Source of the DNA: JBLHLB01 sp047618505
GTDB lineage: Bacteria > Planctomycetota > UBA1135 > GCA-002686595
DNA: 31,072 nt
Assembly: GCA_047618505.1 (NCBI GenBank)
Contig: JBLHLB010000014.1
Span: forward strand, 1 to 31,072
Direction of reading: 5' to 3'
Below are positions 9,076 through 17,013 of this stretch, in pieces. A program made the translations under genes and the position numbers. The notes under the pieces are model-generated. The model saw nothing but the letters and a program-made list of their open reading frames with translations. It was not told where the DNA came from and did not search any database. Positions within the stretch are counted from its first letter, which is position 1. Each line of letters begins with the position of its first letter.

Positions 9076-10149
9076 CTAGCTCTTCAGCCATCCGAGCTTT
9101 CGAAACAGTAGCAGCAGGCTGCTAACGAGAAGCAGGCAGATCGACCAGAAGTATAGATAGCCGTGGGGCCAGCCTAGTTCCGGGAGATTCCATGGCGAGC
9201 TTCTATCAAAGTTCATCCCATAGACACCCGCCACAAAAGACAGCGGGATAAACACCGTCGAGACAATTGCCAGCACTCTCATGACGTCATTTGTGCGCTG
9301 ACCGACCATCGATAGGTGAACGTCTACCAGGCTGACTGCGAGCTCCCGATAACTCTCGTTCACTTCGACGATCTGCATCGTGTGATCCAAGGTATCTCGA
9401 AGGTGCAGTCGCGCGGAATCTGAGAGCTGGCGTTCTTCGCCCCTCATCAGATGAGACAGCGCCTCACGGAGTGGCCAAGCTGCTCTCCGAAAGCCCGCCA
9501 GGTCTCGCTTCGTCAAGTAGAGCTCGCCAAAGGTATCCCGACGGCCCTCATCCAGAATCTGCCGCTCAAGCGACTCTAGGCGCTCCCCGTAGTGCTCGAG
9601 CACCGGGAAGTAGCCGTCGACAATGGCATCGACCACCATGAAGGCAAGGTACTCGGCATCACTCGATCTCAAGAGCTTTCTCCCGCTGCGGATGCGCGCC
9701 CTCAATGGCTCCAGACAGTCGAGATGGGTTTCCTGGAAAGTGAGCACGTAGTTCTGCCCCAGAAAGAGGCTGACCTGCTCCCAATGGAGTCGTCCGTCAG
9801 CCCCCAGAGTCACCATTCGCAGGACCACGAACAGGAAGTCATCGTAGATCTCAACCTTGGGCCTTTGCCCCACGTTTACGACGTCGGAAACCGCAAGTCC
9901 ATGGAGCCCAAGGCCTTCCCCCAACTCCTGTACGATTGATCCATCACCAAGTCCTCGAACGTCGATCCACGCAACCTCACGTCCCCCTATGAGGGCCAAT
10001 GCTTCGGAGGCGGAACCAGGTTCCACTTCGCTCATGGAGTCCGGTCCATAGGACAGACCAAAGATCTTGGGCATGACCTCGCTCTGTTCAGGGGCAACGG
10101 AACCAGGCGGAGCCCCCCTCTCAGTGTAGCGACGACGGAAGATACTCAT
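9076..10149 (-). CDS. corA: CorA family magnesium/cobalt transporter
   Basis: A 357-residue divalent-cation channel of the CorA family. The soluble domain has DVVNVGQRPKVEIYDDFLF, closely matching the NV.QRPKVE segment of Thermotoga CorA. Then come the long stalk helix and two C-terminal membrane helices; the first ends in the ion-selectivity motif YGMNF and the tail is short and basic (RKLGWLKS). The ATG at 10149 (MSIFRRRYTERGAPPGS) is preferred because homologues begin just before the PPG segment. The frame stays open upstream, so ATG 10191 or 10218 cannot be excluded. It is separated from DUF2878 by about 160 bp and precedes the channel gene; both would handle ion and osmotic balance. Confidence 0.93.
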   Translation of the reverse strand: MSIFRRRYTERGAPPGSVAPEQSEVMPKIFGLSYGPDSMSEVEPGSASEALALIGGREVAWIDVRGLGDGSIVQELGEGLGLHGLAVSDVVNVGQRPKVEIYDDFLFVVLRMVTLGADGRLHWEQVSLFLGQNYVLTFQETHLDCLEPLRARIRSGRKLLRSSDAEYLAFMVVDAIVDGYFPVLEHYGERLESLERQILDEGRRDTFGELYLTKRDLAGFRRAAWPLREALSHLMRGEERQLSDSARLHLRDTLDHTMQIVEVNESYRELAVSLVDVHLSMVGQRTNDVMRVLAIVSTVFIPLSFVAGVYGMNFDRSSPWNLPELGWPHGYLYFWSICLLLVSSLLLLFRKLGWLKS

Positions 10150-10309
10150 GGGGTAATCGATACCCAAGTTGCTCCACTGAAGCAAGAGCATCGCATCCCG
10201 CCCCGACGGCCTGGGCATCAACAGCACTGAGGTGGTCCTTTCAGCGCCCCACAGCGGCAGCCTCAGGTCTCCCAACAGCCGAAGTCAAGAATCGAAGTCG
10301 AAGCCCTGG

Positions 10310-10858
10310 CTATCGTCGCGAGGCGCGCTGGCGAGCAGAATTTGGAGGCTGCGCGAGGAACAGCAAGAGAGGTGTGACAAGCGCGTACTCGATCGCCAGC
10401 GATCCATAGGTGAGCATCAGCGAATCGCCGGCATCGACTGCACCAATGCGTACCCCCGCAAGGAAAGTTAATGGACCCCCCAGGGCGCCGAAAATCATCG
10501 CTAGGACTGGGCGGCCCTTGAGCCACCCGAGGGAGTGGTACGGCAGGGTTGCGAAAAGCACCCACAGAGCGGTGATCCACGGAGGAACAACAAGGGCAGT
10601 CCAAACCGACTCTGACGTCGGGTAGCGAGTGGCGCCGAGAGCTCCCAAGCCTGTATCGGCCAGCATTCCGATCAGCCCAACAAGGAGAATGAACACCAGC
10701 TCTCTTCGACGCATTTCGCGTTCGGCTACAAAGAGCAAGTGCAACACGACAATCGCGAGCACTGCGCCGGGGCCAAGCCACATGTGGCCCGCGGCCGCCG
10801 AATAGACACAGGCGAACCAACCCAGCTGGAAAAGAGCGAAGTTGGCGAGGTTCCTCAA
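10310..10858 (-). CDS. DUF2878 family membrane protein
   Basis: A 182-residue polytopic membrane protein of family DUF2878 (function unknown), recognisable from NFALFQLGWFACV, the aromatic WLGP segment, ITALWVLFATLPYHSLGWLKGRP and GGPLTFLAGVRIG. DUF2878 genes recur beside DUF1365, CFA synthase and FAD oxidoreductase genes in light- and singlet-oxygen-responsive clusters. The start is taken as TTG at 10858 because the family's first helix begins right there, and the TTG overlaps the TGA stop of the upstream CFA synthase (TTGA), which suggests coupled translation. The frame is open farther upstream to 11158, but that part only mirrors the neighbouring gene. It is the last gene of the lipid operon. 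Confidence 0.78.
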   Translation of the reverse strand: MRNLANFALFQLGWFACVYSAAAGHMWLGPGAVLAIVVLHLLFVAEREMRRRELVFILLVGLIGMLADTGLGALGATRYPTSESVWTALVVPPWITALWVLFATLPYHSLGWLKGRPVLAMIFGALGGPLTFLAGVRIGAVDAGDSLMLTYGSLAIEYALVTPLLLFLAQPPNSARQRASRR

Positions 10859-12132
10859 GACAAGAGGGGCCGCACAGCAAGGGGGGGCCGAGCACCAGGG
10901 CGCTGAAGGAGCATGTGAACGTCGCCAATGTGACGCTCTGAGAAGCCCCCCTCGCAGTAGGCAAAGTAGAATTCCCACATGCGCAGGAATTCCTTGGAGT
11001 AGCCCATCCCCATGGCCTGCGACGATTTCTCCGCCAAGTTGGCCTTCCAGGTGGCAAGCGTCCTGACGTAGTGCGGGCCGATATCTTCTAGGTCGACCAA
11101 GCGCAAATCCCCGGCCTTTGTCATCGCCGAACACAGTGCGGTGACAGAAGGGATGCATGACCCCGGGAAGATGTGCCGCTGGATGAAGTCAACCGAGTGA
11201 CGCGCGCTCTCGTAGTGTTGGTCTGCAATCGTAATGGCCTGCAAGGCCATCGTGCCTTCCGGCTTCAGCAGCCCAGAGCAACGGCGGAAGAACTCCTTGT
11301 AGTAGGACGCGCCGACTGCCTCAATCATCTCCACCGAGACGAGCTTGTCGAAGCTCCCCTCAAGCTTCCGGTAGTCCTGCAGAAGAAGCGTAATGCGATC
11401 GTCGACTCCAGCCTCACGAAAGCGTCGCTCGGCGAAGGCGTGCTGCTCCTTCGAGATCGTGGTCGTTGTAACGCGGCATCCGTATTCCGTCGCCGCGTGC
11501 AGGGCGAAGCCGCCCCAGCCGGTCCCGATCTCGAGAAGATGATCGGTCGGCTTTAGGTCCAACTTCCGGCAAAGGCGGTCGATCTTGGCAATGGAGGCCT
11601 CCCGCAACGTAGCCGTCTCGTCCTCGAAGATCCCACAGGAGTAGGTCATCGTGTCATCTAAAAAGAGCGCGAAGAACTCATTCGAGACGTCGTAGTGGGC
11701 ACTAATGTTCTCTCGGCTGCCGCGCTCGTTGTTGCGACGCAAGGCGTGATAGAGTCCGAGGAACGGACGGGAAATTCGCGCCAAGCCTGCCTCCAATCCG
11801 GCCAATGCCGCTTGGTTTCGCACGAATAGGCGCACGACGGCGGTCGGATCATCGCTTGTCCACCAGCCCTTGGCGTAGGACTCCCCAGCCCCAATACTTC
11901 CCCTGTAGGCCACCGCATTCCAAAAGCGCACATCGCGCACGTGAATCACGGCGTGGGGTAGCGCGGGGTCAGAGCGCCCGAACTCGTAGACCTGACTACC
12001 CTCTTGAAGAGTAAACGATCCCGACGAGATGCCCTCCATACGCGAGAGAACCAGTCGCTGCGTAAGAGTCTTACGGCCCTTCGAGGGAACCCTGACCGCT
12101 GTGGGAGCCGCGGAGTGACTTTCAGTATTCAT
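10855..12132 (-). CDS. Cyclopropane-fatty-acyl-phospholipid synthase family protein (UfaA1-like)
   Basis: A 425-residue S-adenosylmethionine-dependent enzyme that methylates or cyclopropanates double bonds of phospholipid acyl chains. Seen: the N-terminal lipid-binding domain, HYDVSNEFF...MTYSCGIF (about 146-169), the SAM motif LLEIGTGWGGFAL (199-211), then SVEMIEAVG and a C-terminal segment typical of CFA synthases. The ATG at 12132 overlaps the stop of the DUF1365 gene as ATGA, and this start is chosen over upstream in-frame codons. It is the best counterpart of mycobacterial UfaA1 because it sits directly after DUF1365 and the FAD oxidoreductase. Whether the product is a cyclopropane, a methyl branch or a precursor of a furan fatty acid cannot be read from sequence. 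Confidence 0.93.
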   Translation of the reverse strand: MNTESHSAAPTAVRVPSKGRKTLTQRLVLSRMEGISSGSFTLQEGSQVYEFGRSDPALPHAVIHVRDVRFWNAVAYRGSIGAGESYAKGWWTSDDPTAVVRLFVRNQAALAGLEAGLARISRPFLGLYHALRRNNERGSRENISAHYDVSNEFFALFLDDTMTYSCGIFEDETATLREASIAKIDRLCRKLDLKPTDHLLEIGTGWGGFALHAATEYGCRVTTTTISKEQHAFAERRFREAGVDDRITLLLQDYRKLEGSFDKLVSVEMIEAVGASYYKEFFRRCSGLLKPEGTMALQAITIADQHYESARHSVDFIQRHIFPGSCIPSVTALCSAMTKAGDLRLVDLEDIGPHYVRTLATWKANLAEKSSQAMGMGYSKEFLRMWEFYFAYCEGGFSERHIGDVHMLLQRPGARPPLAVRPLLS

Positions 12133-12899
12133 GAGAGAGGCGCCTTGCTGACAGCGGGACGTTTCGCCGGATGGGTAAAGAACGGGGTGCGCTTGAGATA
12201 GAGCCGAAGTGCTTGCCAATAGATCGCGGCATGCAAACGCAGCGGCTGGAGCGGATATCGCAGAAGCACGACAGCCAGGCTGCGAGCAGTGATCGGTTGG
12301 CGCTCGCAAGACAGGCGCACGCTAAAGACTTCTTGGCCCCCCTCGATGTTCCGCATGGAGACCTCAACTCGCTCACCAGGTTCGCTGAAGCGCCACTCGT
12401 AGACCTGGTCTAGGTCGAAGAATGGCGAAACATGAAAGTCCTTCTTAAATCGAAAGGTGAGCGCCTCCCCTTCGGCCTTTTTGGCATCGAGAACGTAGGC
12501 GTGACGTTCACTCCAGGGAGTGTTCGTGATCTCCGCAACGATGGCCTCAAGGGAGCCCTGCTCGTCATGGCAGAAATAGAAGCTGACCGGGTTGAAGAGA
12601 TAGCCCAGTGTGCGCAACTGAGTAAAGATTCCCACGTGCCCCGCGGGTCGACGCCCAAGCTCTTTCTCCACGCAATCGAGGACTGCCTCGCGCAGGGAAA
12701 CGTCAGGCGGCCCGAGGTAATCCGCTCGCCGAAAGGTGACCAGGTTGCGCTTCTCGTTTGACCAGAACCAACGGCCACGGAAGAAATCGGGAAGCTCCTG
12801 CAGGTCCAGATACAGGAAATGGGCCGCGTTCCGGAACGAATGCGGCTTCGGTGCGCTCCTAGAGTGACCGACGTATCCACGGTAGAGAGCACTTCGCAC
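12129..12899 (-). CDS. DUF1365 family protein
   Basis: A 256-residue DUF1365 protein (Rv0448c-like). Diagnostic stretches: ALYRGYVGHSR at the N-terminus, HFLYLDLQELP, the central LRTLGYLFNPVSFYFCHD and NTPWSERHAYVL. The family's activity is not established, but it is almost always encoded between an FAD oxidoreductase and a CFA-synthase-like enzyme, so a role in modified fatty-acid synthesis is inferred. The GTG start at 12899 overlaps the TAG stop of the FAD oxidoreductase by one base, and the 3' end overlaps the next gene as ATGA. No signal peptide or membrane helix is evident. Confidence 0.92.
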   Translation of the reverse strand: MRSALYRGYVGHSRSAPKPHSFRNAAHFLYLDLQELPDFFRGRWFWSNEKRNLVTFRRADYLGPPDVSLREAVLDCVEKELGRRPAGHVGIFTQLRTLGYLFNPVSFYFCHDEQGSLEAIVAEITNTPWSERHAYVLDAKKAEGEALTFRFKKDFHVSPFFDLDQVYEWRFSEPGERVEVSMRNIEGGQEVFSVRLSCERQPITARSLAVVLLRYPLQPLRLHAAIYWQALRLYLKRTPFFTHPAKRPAVSKAPLS

Positions 12900-14149
12900 T
12901 AGGCCGGTGCCTCCTCTCGGAGATTGGCGAGCGACGCCAACGCGCTTTGCACGCCATCTTCATGGAATCCGTAGCGCCAGTAGGCCCCACAGAAGTGCAC
13001 TCCATTTACCCCGTCAAGCTCCCCGTGGCGGCGCTGAGCTTGAACCGTGTGCGACGAGAAAATGGGGTGTTGATAGATGAATGATCGCAGCACTTTAGAG
13101 GGGTCAATATCCTCCGTTCGATTGAGTGTCAAGAAGTACTGCGTGTCGCTCTTCAGTCCCTGAAGTCGATTCATCCAGTAGGTCACCGTCGGGAGATCAG
13201 AGACCGGATTCGTCACATGGTAGTTCCAGCTCGCCCACGCGCGACGACGTCGAGGCATGAGCGACGCATCGGTATGCAACACAGCCACGTTGCGTTGGAA
13301 ACGGAAGGCACCCAGTATCTCACGTTCAAGGGGTGTGGCATCGGAGAGCAAGCGCAGGCTAGTGTCGCCATGTGTTGCAAGAAAAACGCGATCAAACGTC
13401 TCGCAGTGACCGCGGGACGTTCGCACAACCACGCCAGCAGATTCCCGACGGATCTCAGTGGCGGCCGTCCGCAGGTGAATACGCTCGCGGAACGGTTCGA
13501 CCAGTTTGTTCACGTACTCACGCGACCCCCCCCGAACCACCAACCACTGGGGTCGACCCTCTACGCGCAGGAATCCGTGATTGTGAAAGAACTGCACCAG
13601 GAATCGCAACGGGAATTGCTGCATTGTCTCTGCCGTCGCCGACCAGACTGCGGCCCCCATCGGCATCAAGTGCTTCTCGATGAAGAGCCGCGAATAGCCT
13701 CCCTGTTGGAGGTAATCCCCCAAGGTCGTGTCGTCATCCGGACTATCGAGGATCGCCGGTGCCTCCCGATAGAATCGAGCGATGTCCCGCAGCATCCTCC
13801 AGTAGGAAGGCCTCAGGAGGTTCAGACGCTGTGCAAAGAGGCCATTCAGATTGGTCCCGTTGTACTCGAGTCCACTTGCATCGCAGCGCATGGAGAAACT
13901 CATCTCGCTCTCTTGCCAGGGGACATCGAGCTCCCGAAGCAGCGCACAGAAATTAGGATAGGTAGCCTCGTTGAACACGATAAACCCTGTGTCCACCGCC
14001 TGCGTTCCCGCTGCGGTCTCGACGTCTACGGTGTTGGTGTGACCGCCGATCCATTCGCCAGCTTCGAAAACTGTCACGTCATGTTCTCGGTGCAGGTTGC
14101 GCGCGGCGACCAGCCCAGAGATCCCGGCTCCAATCACGCAGACCTTCAT
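12899..14149 (-). CDS. NAD/FAD-dependent amine-oxidase-like oxidoreductase
   Basis: A 416-residue flavoprotein. The Rossmann dinucleotide motif GAGISG is at residues 7-12, followed by the E-containing FAD ribose segment TVFEAGEWIGGHTNTV. Homologues (Rv0449c type, and the flavin amine oxidase in the Rhodobacter RpoE/ChrR regulon) are partners of DUF1365 and CFA synthase and are thought to act on acyl chains. The ATG at 14149 is chosen because the protein then begins directly with the beta-strand MKVCVIGAG and the codon overlaps the desaturase stop (ATGA). The longer in-frame extension to 14311 lacks similarity and overlaps the desaturase. The C-terminus ends with the FAD-binding segment HFCGAYWRYGFHEDGVQSA. 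Confidence 0.93.
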   Translation of the reverse strand: MKVCVIGAGISGLVAARNLHREHDVTVFEAGEWIGGHTNTVDVETAAGTQAVDTGFIVFNEATYPNFCALLRELDVPWQESEMSFSMRCDASGLEYNGTNLNGLFAQRLNLLRPSYWRMLRDIARFYREAPAILDSPDDDTTLGDYLQQGGYSRLFIEKHLMPMGAAVWSATAETMQQFPLRFLVQFFHNHGFLRVEGRPQWLVVRGGSREYVNKLVEPFRERIHLRTAATEIRRESAGVVVRTSRGHCETFDRVFLATHGDTSLRLLSDATPLEREILGAFRFQRNVAVLHTDASLMPRRRRAWASWNYHVTNPVSDLPTVTYWMNRLQGLKSDTQYFLTLNRTEDIDPSKVLRSFIYQHPIFSSHTVQAQRRHGELDGVNGVHFCGAYWRYGFHEDGVQSALASLANLREEAPA

Positions 14150-15096
14150 TCGTCCTTGCCTTCTGCCAAGATCCGCGCGGGCAAGGGGTTCATGCGCCAA
14201 ACCAGGCCAAGCGCAGCCATACAGCACAGCAGGTAGTAGGAGATGTCGATTTCCCACCAGCGGAAACCCTGGCGCACTGAAGCCGGATACCGGTGGTGGT
14301 TGTTGTGCCATCCCTCCCCCAGGGTCAGGATCGAAAGCAGTAGGTTATTCCTGCTGTCATCTTGCGTCTCATAGCGCTGCGAGCCCACACGGTGTGCAAC
14401 TGAGTTGATCGAGAAGGTCACGTGATACGTCACAACTGTGGAGATGCAGAAGCCCCAGACGACGAGCTGAACCCCACTGGTTGCGAAGCCAAAAGACGCG
14501 GCGACCTCTCCCATGAGATAGAAGCCCCCTAGGGAGAGCAGGGGGACAAGGACGTCAAAGCGGTCCAGAAAGCGCAGCTCGGGGAATCGCGTCAAGTCAC
14601 GCACAAGATCAAGACGCGGGCGGAAGTAGCCGCGGGATAGAATCCAACCGATGTGACTCCACCAGAAACCGTCCCTGGCTGGCGAGTGAACATCCCCTTC
14701 CTTATCGGAGTGCTTGTGATGCGCGCGGTGATGCGAGGCCCACCAAATTGGCCCGCGCTGAACGGCAGTCGACCCCACCAGCGCGAAGATGAACTGCATC
14801 GTGCGCGAAGTTTCGAAGGAGCGATGTGAGAAATAGCGATGGTAGAAAGCGGTGATGGCAAACATTCTCACGACGTAGGCAACCACAGCCACCACGACCG
14901 CGCTCCAGCTCCAGCCAACAGCTAGGACTAGGAGGCAACTCAAGTGAAGGAGCACGAAAGGAATCACCCGGAGCCAATCCGTTTCCTTGGGGTCACGAAT
15001 CGTGTCGCGGGAGTCCTCGGCCCAGGAATCTAGCCAACGCACGAGGCTCTTCCAGACTCCCCTTCTCTTGGGGGCAGCAACGGGCTCGGTGCTCAT
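14146..15096 (-). CDS. Acyl-CoA delta-9-type fatty acid desaturase
   Basis: A 316-residue integral-membrane di-iron desaturase that would place a cis double bond in acyl chains, providing the substrate for the CFA-synthase-like methyltransferases of the same operon. The three histidine boxes are intact: H86RYFSH91, H123RAHH127 and H264NNHH268. Membrane helices flank them (about 43-83, 183-200 and 207-230). The ATG at 15096 overlaps the preceding stop as ATGA; upstream in-frame codons run through the neighbouring gene and are rejected. The enzyme needs O2 and an electron donor; no dedicated ferredoxin or reductase is encoded beside it. Confidence 0.94.
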   Translation of the reverse strand: MSTEPVAAPKRRGVWKSLVRWLDSWAEDSRDTIRDPKETDWLRVIPFVLLHLSCLLVLAVGWSWSAVVVAVVAYVVRMFAITAFYHRYFSHRSFETSRTMQFIFALVGSTAVQRGPIWWASHHRAHHKHSDKEGDVHSPARDGFWWSHIGWILSRGYFRPRLDLVRDLTRFPELRFLDRFDVLVPLLSLGGFYLMGEVAASFGFATSGVQLVVWGFCISTVVTYHVTFSINSVAHRVGSQRYETQDDSRNNLLLSILTLGEGWHNNHHRYPASVRQGFRWWEIDISYYLLCCMAALGLVWRMNPLPARILAEGKDE

Positions 15097-16139
15097 GCGC
15101 CTTGCCCCCCAGTCGGGCGCAACAGAACGTGGGAGACGATCCATTCCTGTCCCTTGTCGAAGGCAAATAGCTCCGCGCAGGAGAGGAAGAAAACCCGCCA
15201 CCGGTGGTACCAGCGATGGGCCTCCTCCGCGCCGTAGGTCAGCGCAAATAGCTCAAGCACATCCGCTCGGCTAGCTTCGATGTTGCGCAGCCAGTCCTCG
15301 GCGGTTCGCGCATAGTGGGTACCGGGCACGACCCAGCTCTTATCAACGTCAAAGGGCACGGACAAGCGCTCAAATAGTTCGGGGCAGGGCATCATTCCGC
15401 CCGAAAAGAAGTGCTTGCTCATCCAGTCGGAGTCGTCTTTCACCTCGAATGGATAGGCGTAACGCTGATGGGCAAAAACGTGGAGGAAAACACGGGCGTC
15501 AGGTCGTAGCCAGCCACTCACGCGGCCCAGCAGCTCCTCCCAGTTGCGCATGTGCTCGAACATCTCCACCGAAACGACTCGGTCGAAGCGGCGGTCCGTC
15601 CCGAAGTCGTTCATGTCGCAGGTGCGTACCTCCACATTGCTCAACCCGCGCTCCTTGGCGCGCGCAAGAATATGCCTGCGTTGGGGCGCGGAATTCGAGA
15701 TGGCGAAGATGCGACTCCCCGGATAATGCTCCGCCATCCAAAGGGTGAGCGAGCCCCAACCACAACCCAACTCAAGCACTTCCTGTCCGTCCCGTAAATT
15801 CGCTCGCTGCGCGGTCAAGGCAAGCATCGCCTCTTCGGCTTCATCCAGAGTCGTATCAGCTGCGGGGTAGTACCCGCTGCTGTACTTGAGCCGGCTCCCG
15901 AGCACGTAGCTAAAGAACGCCGGCGGCACTTCATAGTGCTGCTCGTTGGCCTTCTCCGGAACCAGGGCCACATCACTTGAGCGCATACGCTCGATCCAGT
16001 GAGCGAGGGCTGAATCGTGGTCAGGTTCAAAGATGGCGCGCTGTTCACGCAACCGCTCCACGAGCAGCCGGCGGATGCCTCGGCGCAGGAGGGGCTTGGG
16101 GACGTAGCCCTTCTCAACAAGTCGCAAAGCGGTTTTCAT
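15093..16139 (-). CDS. Second CFA-synthase-like SAM methyltransferase
   Basis: A 348-residue class I SAM methyltransferase of the cyclopropane-fatty-acid synthase superfamily. It has the substrate-side HYEVPPAFFSYVLG (68-81) and KYSSGYYP, the SAM motif VLELGCGWGSLTLWMAEHY from 121, and SVEMFEHMRNW as motif II. It is shorter at the N-terminus than the other CFA synthase here (425 residues) and clearly a distant paralogue, so the two probably do different steps. It is joined to DUF1295 and the desaturase by ATGA overlaps at both ends. Possible roles are methylation of an unsaturated chain or tailoring of an already methylated one; the sequence does not decide. Confidence 0.9.
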   Translation of the reverse strand: MKTALRLVEKGYVPKPLLRRGIRRLLVERLREQRAIFEPDHDSALAHWIERMRSSDVALVPEKANEQHYEVPPAFFSYVLGSRLKYSSGYYPAADTTLDEAEEAMLALTAQRANLRDGQEVLELGCGWGSLTLWMAEHYPGSRIFAISNSAPQRRHILARAKERGLSNVEVRTCDMNDFGTDRRFDRVVSVEMFEHMRNWEELLGRVSGWLRPDARVFLHVFAHQRYAYPFEVKDDSDWMSKHFFSGGMMPCPELFERLSVPFDVDKSWVVPGTHYARTAEDWLRNIEASRADVLELFALTYGAEEAHRWYHRWRVFFLSCAELFAFDKGQEWIVSHVLLRPTGGQGA

Positions 16140-16945
16140 GAGTTTTTCGATCGCTCTTGAGGGCCGCCTTTACGCGGACCAGGGAAGAAGGCATTTGTGC
16201 TGCGTTGGTAGGCACGGTAGTCGTCGCCTCGGGAACGCACCGACTGCTCTTCGGTCGGTGGAATCCCGGTCACCTTCAGCACGAGAAAGAGCATCAGCGC
16301 CGGGGTCACCCACAGACTCCAGCCAAAGGGCAGCCCCATCCCGAGCACGGGGTAGACTAGCCAATGCATCCACTCGAAGAAGTAGTTCGGGTGCCGCGAG
16401 TAGGCCCAAAGGCCGGAACGACATGTACGACCCCGGTTCGCAGGATCACTTCGCCACCTGTGGAGCTGACGGTCAGCCAGGCTCTCGCCGCCCTGGGAAA
16501 CGATCCACAGAAGAATGGCGACCGCGTCCTGCGGGCGCCAACCAGATTCGGCGGCAAAGCAAAGTGGAAGGAAAGTCAGCGAAAGCAGAACCGCAAGCAG
16601 TGCCTGCGCCTGGAAGAACCAGAAGATCCACTTCTCGAAATCACCACCCCAGCGCTCCCTCAGAACCGCATAGCGACCGTCTTCTGATTCCCCGGTGACG
16701 CGCCGGAAAAGGTGCCAAGTCAGCCGGAATGACCACAGACCGGCGAGCACGGCAACCATGACCCGTCGCGGGAGCCACCCATCCGCAAAGACCGCGTAGG
16801 CTACGGCCAGGAGCCCCAGGCTGGCCGCCCAGATGAGGTCCACGATGCCTGCATTCCGGGTGGTTCGCTGCCGCTTCCACGCAATGGCCATGGCAAACAC
16901 CAGGGCGCCAAGGGCAGGGAGAGGGAGTAGGGTGGCGTTAGGCAC
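16136..16945 (-). CDS. DUF1295 (steroid 5-alpha-reductase/ICMT-like) membrane protein
   Basis: A 269-residue polytopic membrane protein of DUF1295, first gene of the lipid operon. The hallmark is the C-terminal GLWAYSRHPNYFFEW.HW segment and TGIPPTEEQS, shared with the steroid 5-alpha-reductase/isoprenylcysteine methyltransferase fold, where a cofactor (NADPH or SAM) binds near the membrane surface. The M. tuberculosis counterpart Rv0446c lies between ufaA1 and sigK. The start is GTG 16945; it places the codon 8 nt after a predicted -10 element, suggesting leaderless translation. An internal ATG at 16891 would cut the first helix. The reaction is unknown; a reductase acting on the modified lipid is one possibility. 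Confidence 0.88.
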   Translation of the reverse strand: MPNATLLPLPALGALVFAMAIAWKRQRTTRNAGIVDLIWAASLGLLAVAYAVFADGWLPRRVMVAVLAGLWSFRLTWHLFRRVTGESEDGRYAVLRERWGGDFEKWIFWFFQAQALLAVLLSLTFLPLCFAAESGWRPQDAVAILLWIVSQGGESLADRQLHRWRSDPANRGRTCRSGLWAYSRHPNYFFEWMHWLVYPVLGMGLPFGWSLWVTPALMLFLVLKVTGIPPTEEQSVRSRGDDYRAYQRSTNAFFPGPRKGGPQERSKNS

Positions 16946-16953
16946 TCGTGAAT

Positions 16954-16980
16954 ATTCGCAAGAAGCGGCCCCGTAGATGC
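16954..16980 (-). promoter_or_regulatory. Predicted ECF promoter of the lipid operon
   Basis: On the minus strand GCATCT (16980-16975), a 15-nt spacer and GCGAAT (16959-16954) lie 8 nt before the GTG start of DUF1295. It mirrors the plus-strand promoter, with the two -35 elements sharing the GATGCATC palindrome. It resembles mycobacterial SigK promoters. Found by eye; not scored statistically. Confidence 0.6.
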
Positions 16981-17005
16981 ATCCAATCTAGGTCGCGCAC
17001 CGAAT
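16979..17005 (+). promoter_or_regulatory. Predicted ECF promoter of the hydrolase operon
   Basis: GCATCC (16979-16984), a 15-nt spacer and CCGAAT (17000-17005) are followed 8 nt later by ATG 17014. There is no Shine-Dalgarno, so the mRNA is probably leaderless. Among the five related sites in this window this one most resembles the SigK consensus as recalled (CCATCC...CCGAAT). Confidence 0.62.
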
Positions 17006-17013
17006 TCCTTCAC

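Noticed and set aside
10859..11158. N-terminal extension of DUF2878
   Set aside because: It reads out of frame through the CFA synthase coding region and has no similarity to the family, which begins at the TTG at 10858.
14150..14311. 54-residue N-terminal extension of the FAD oxidoreductase
   Set aside because: It overlaps the desaturase, and the Rossmann strand begins exactly at ATG 14149, which is coupled to the desaturase stop.
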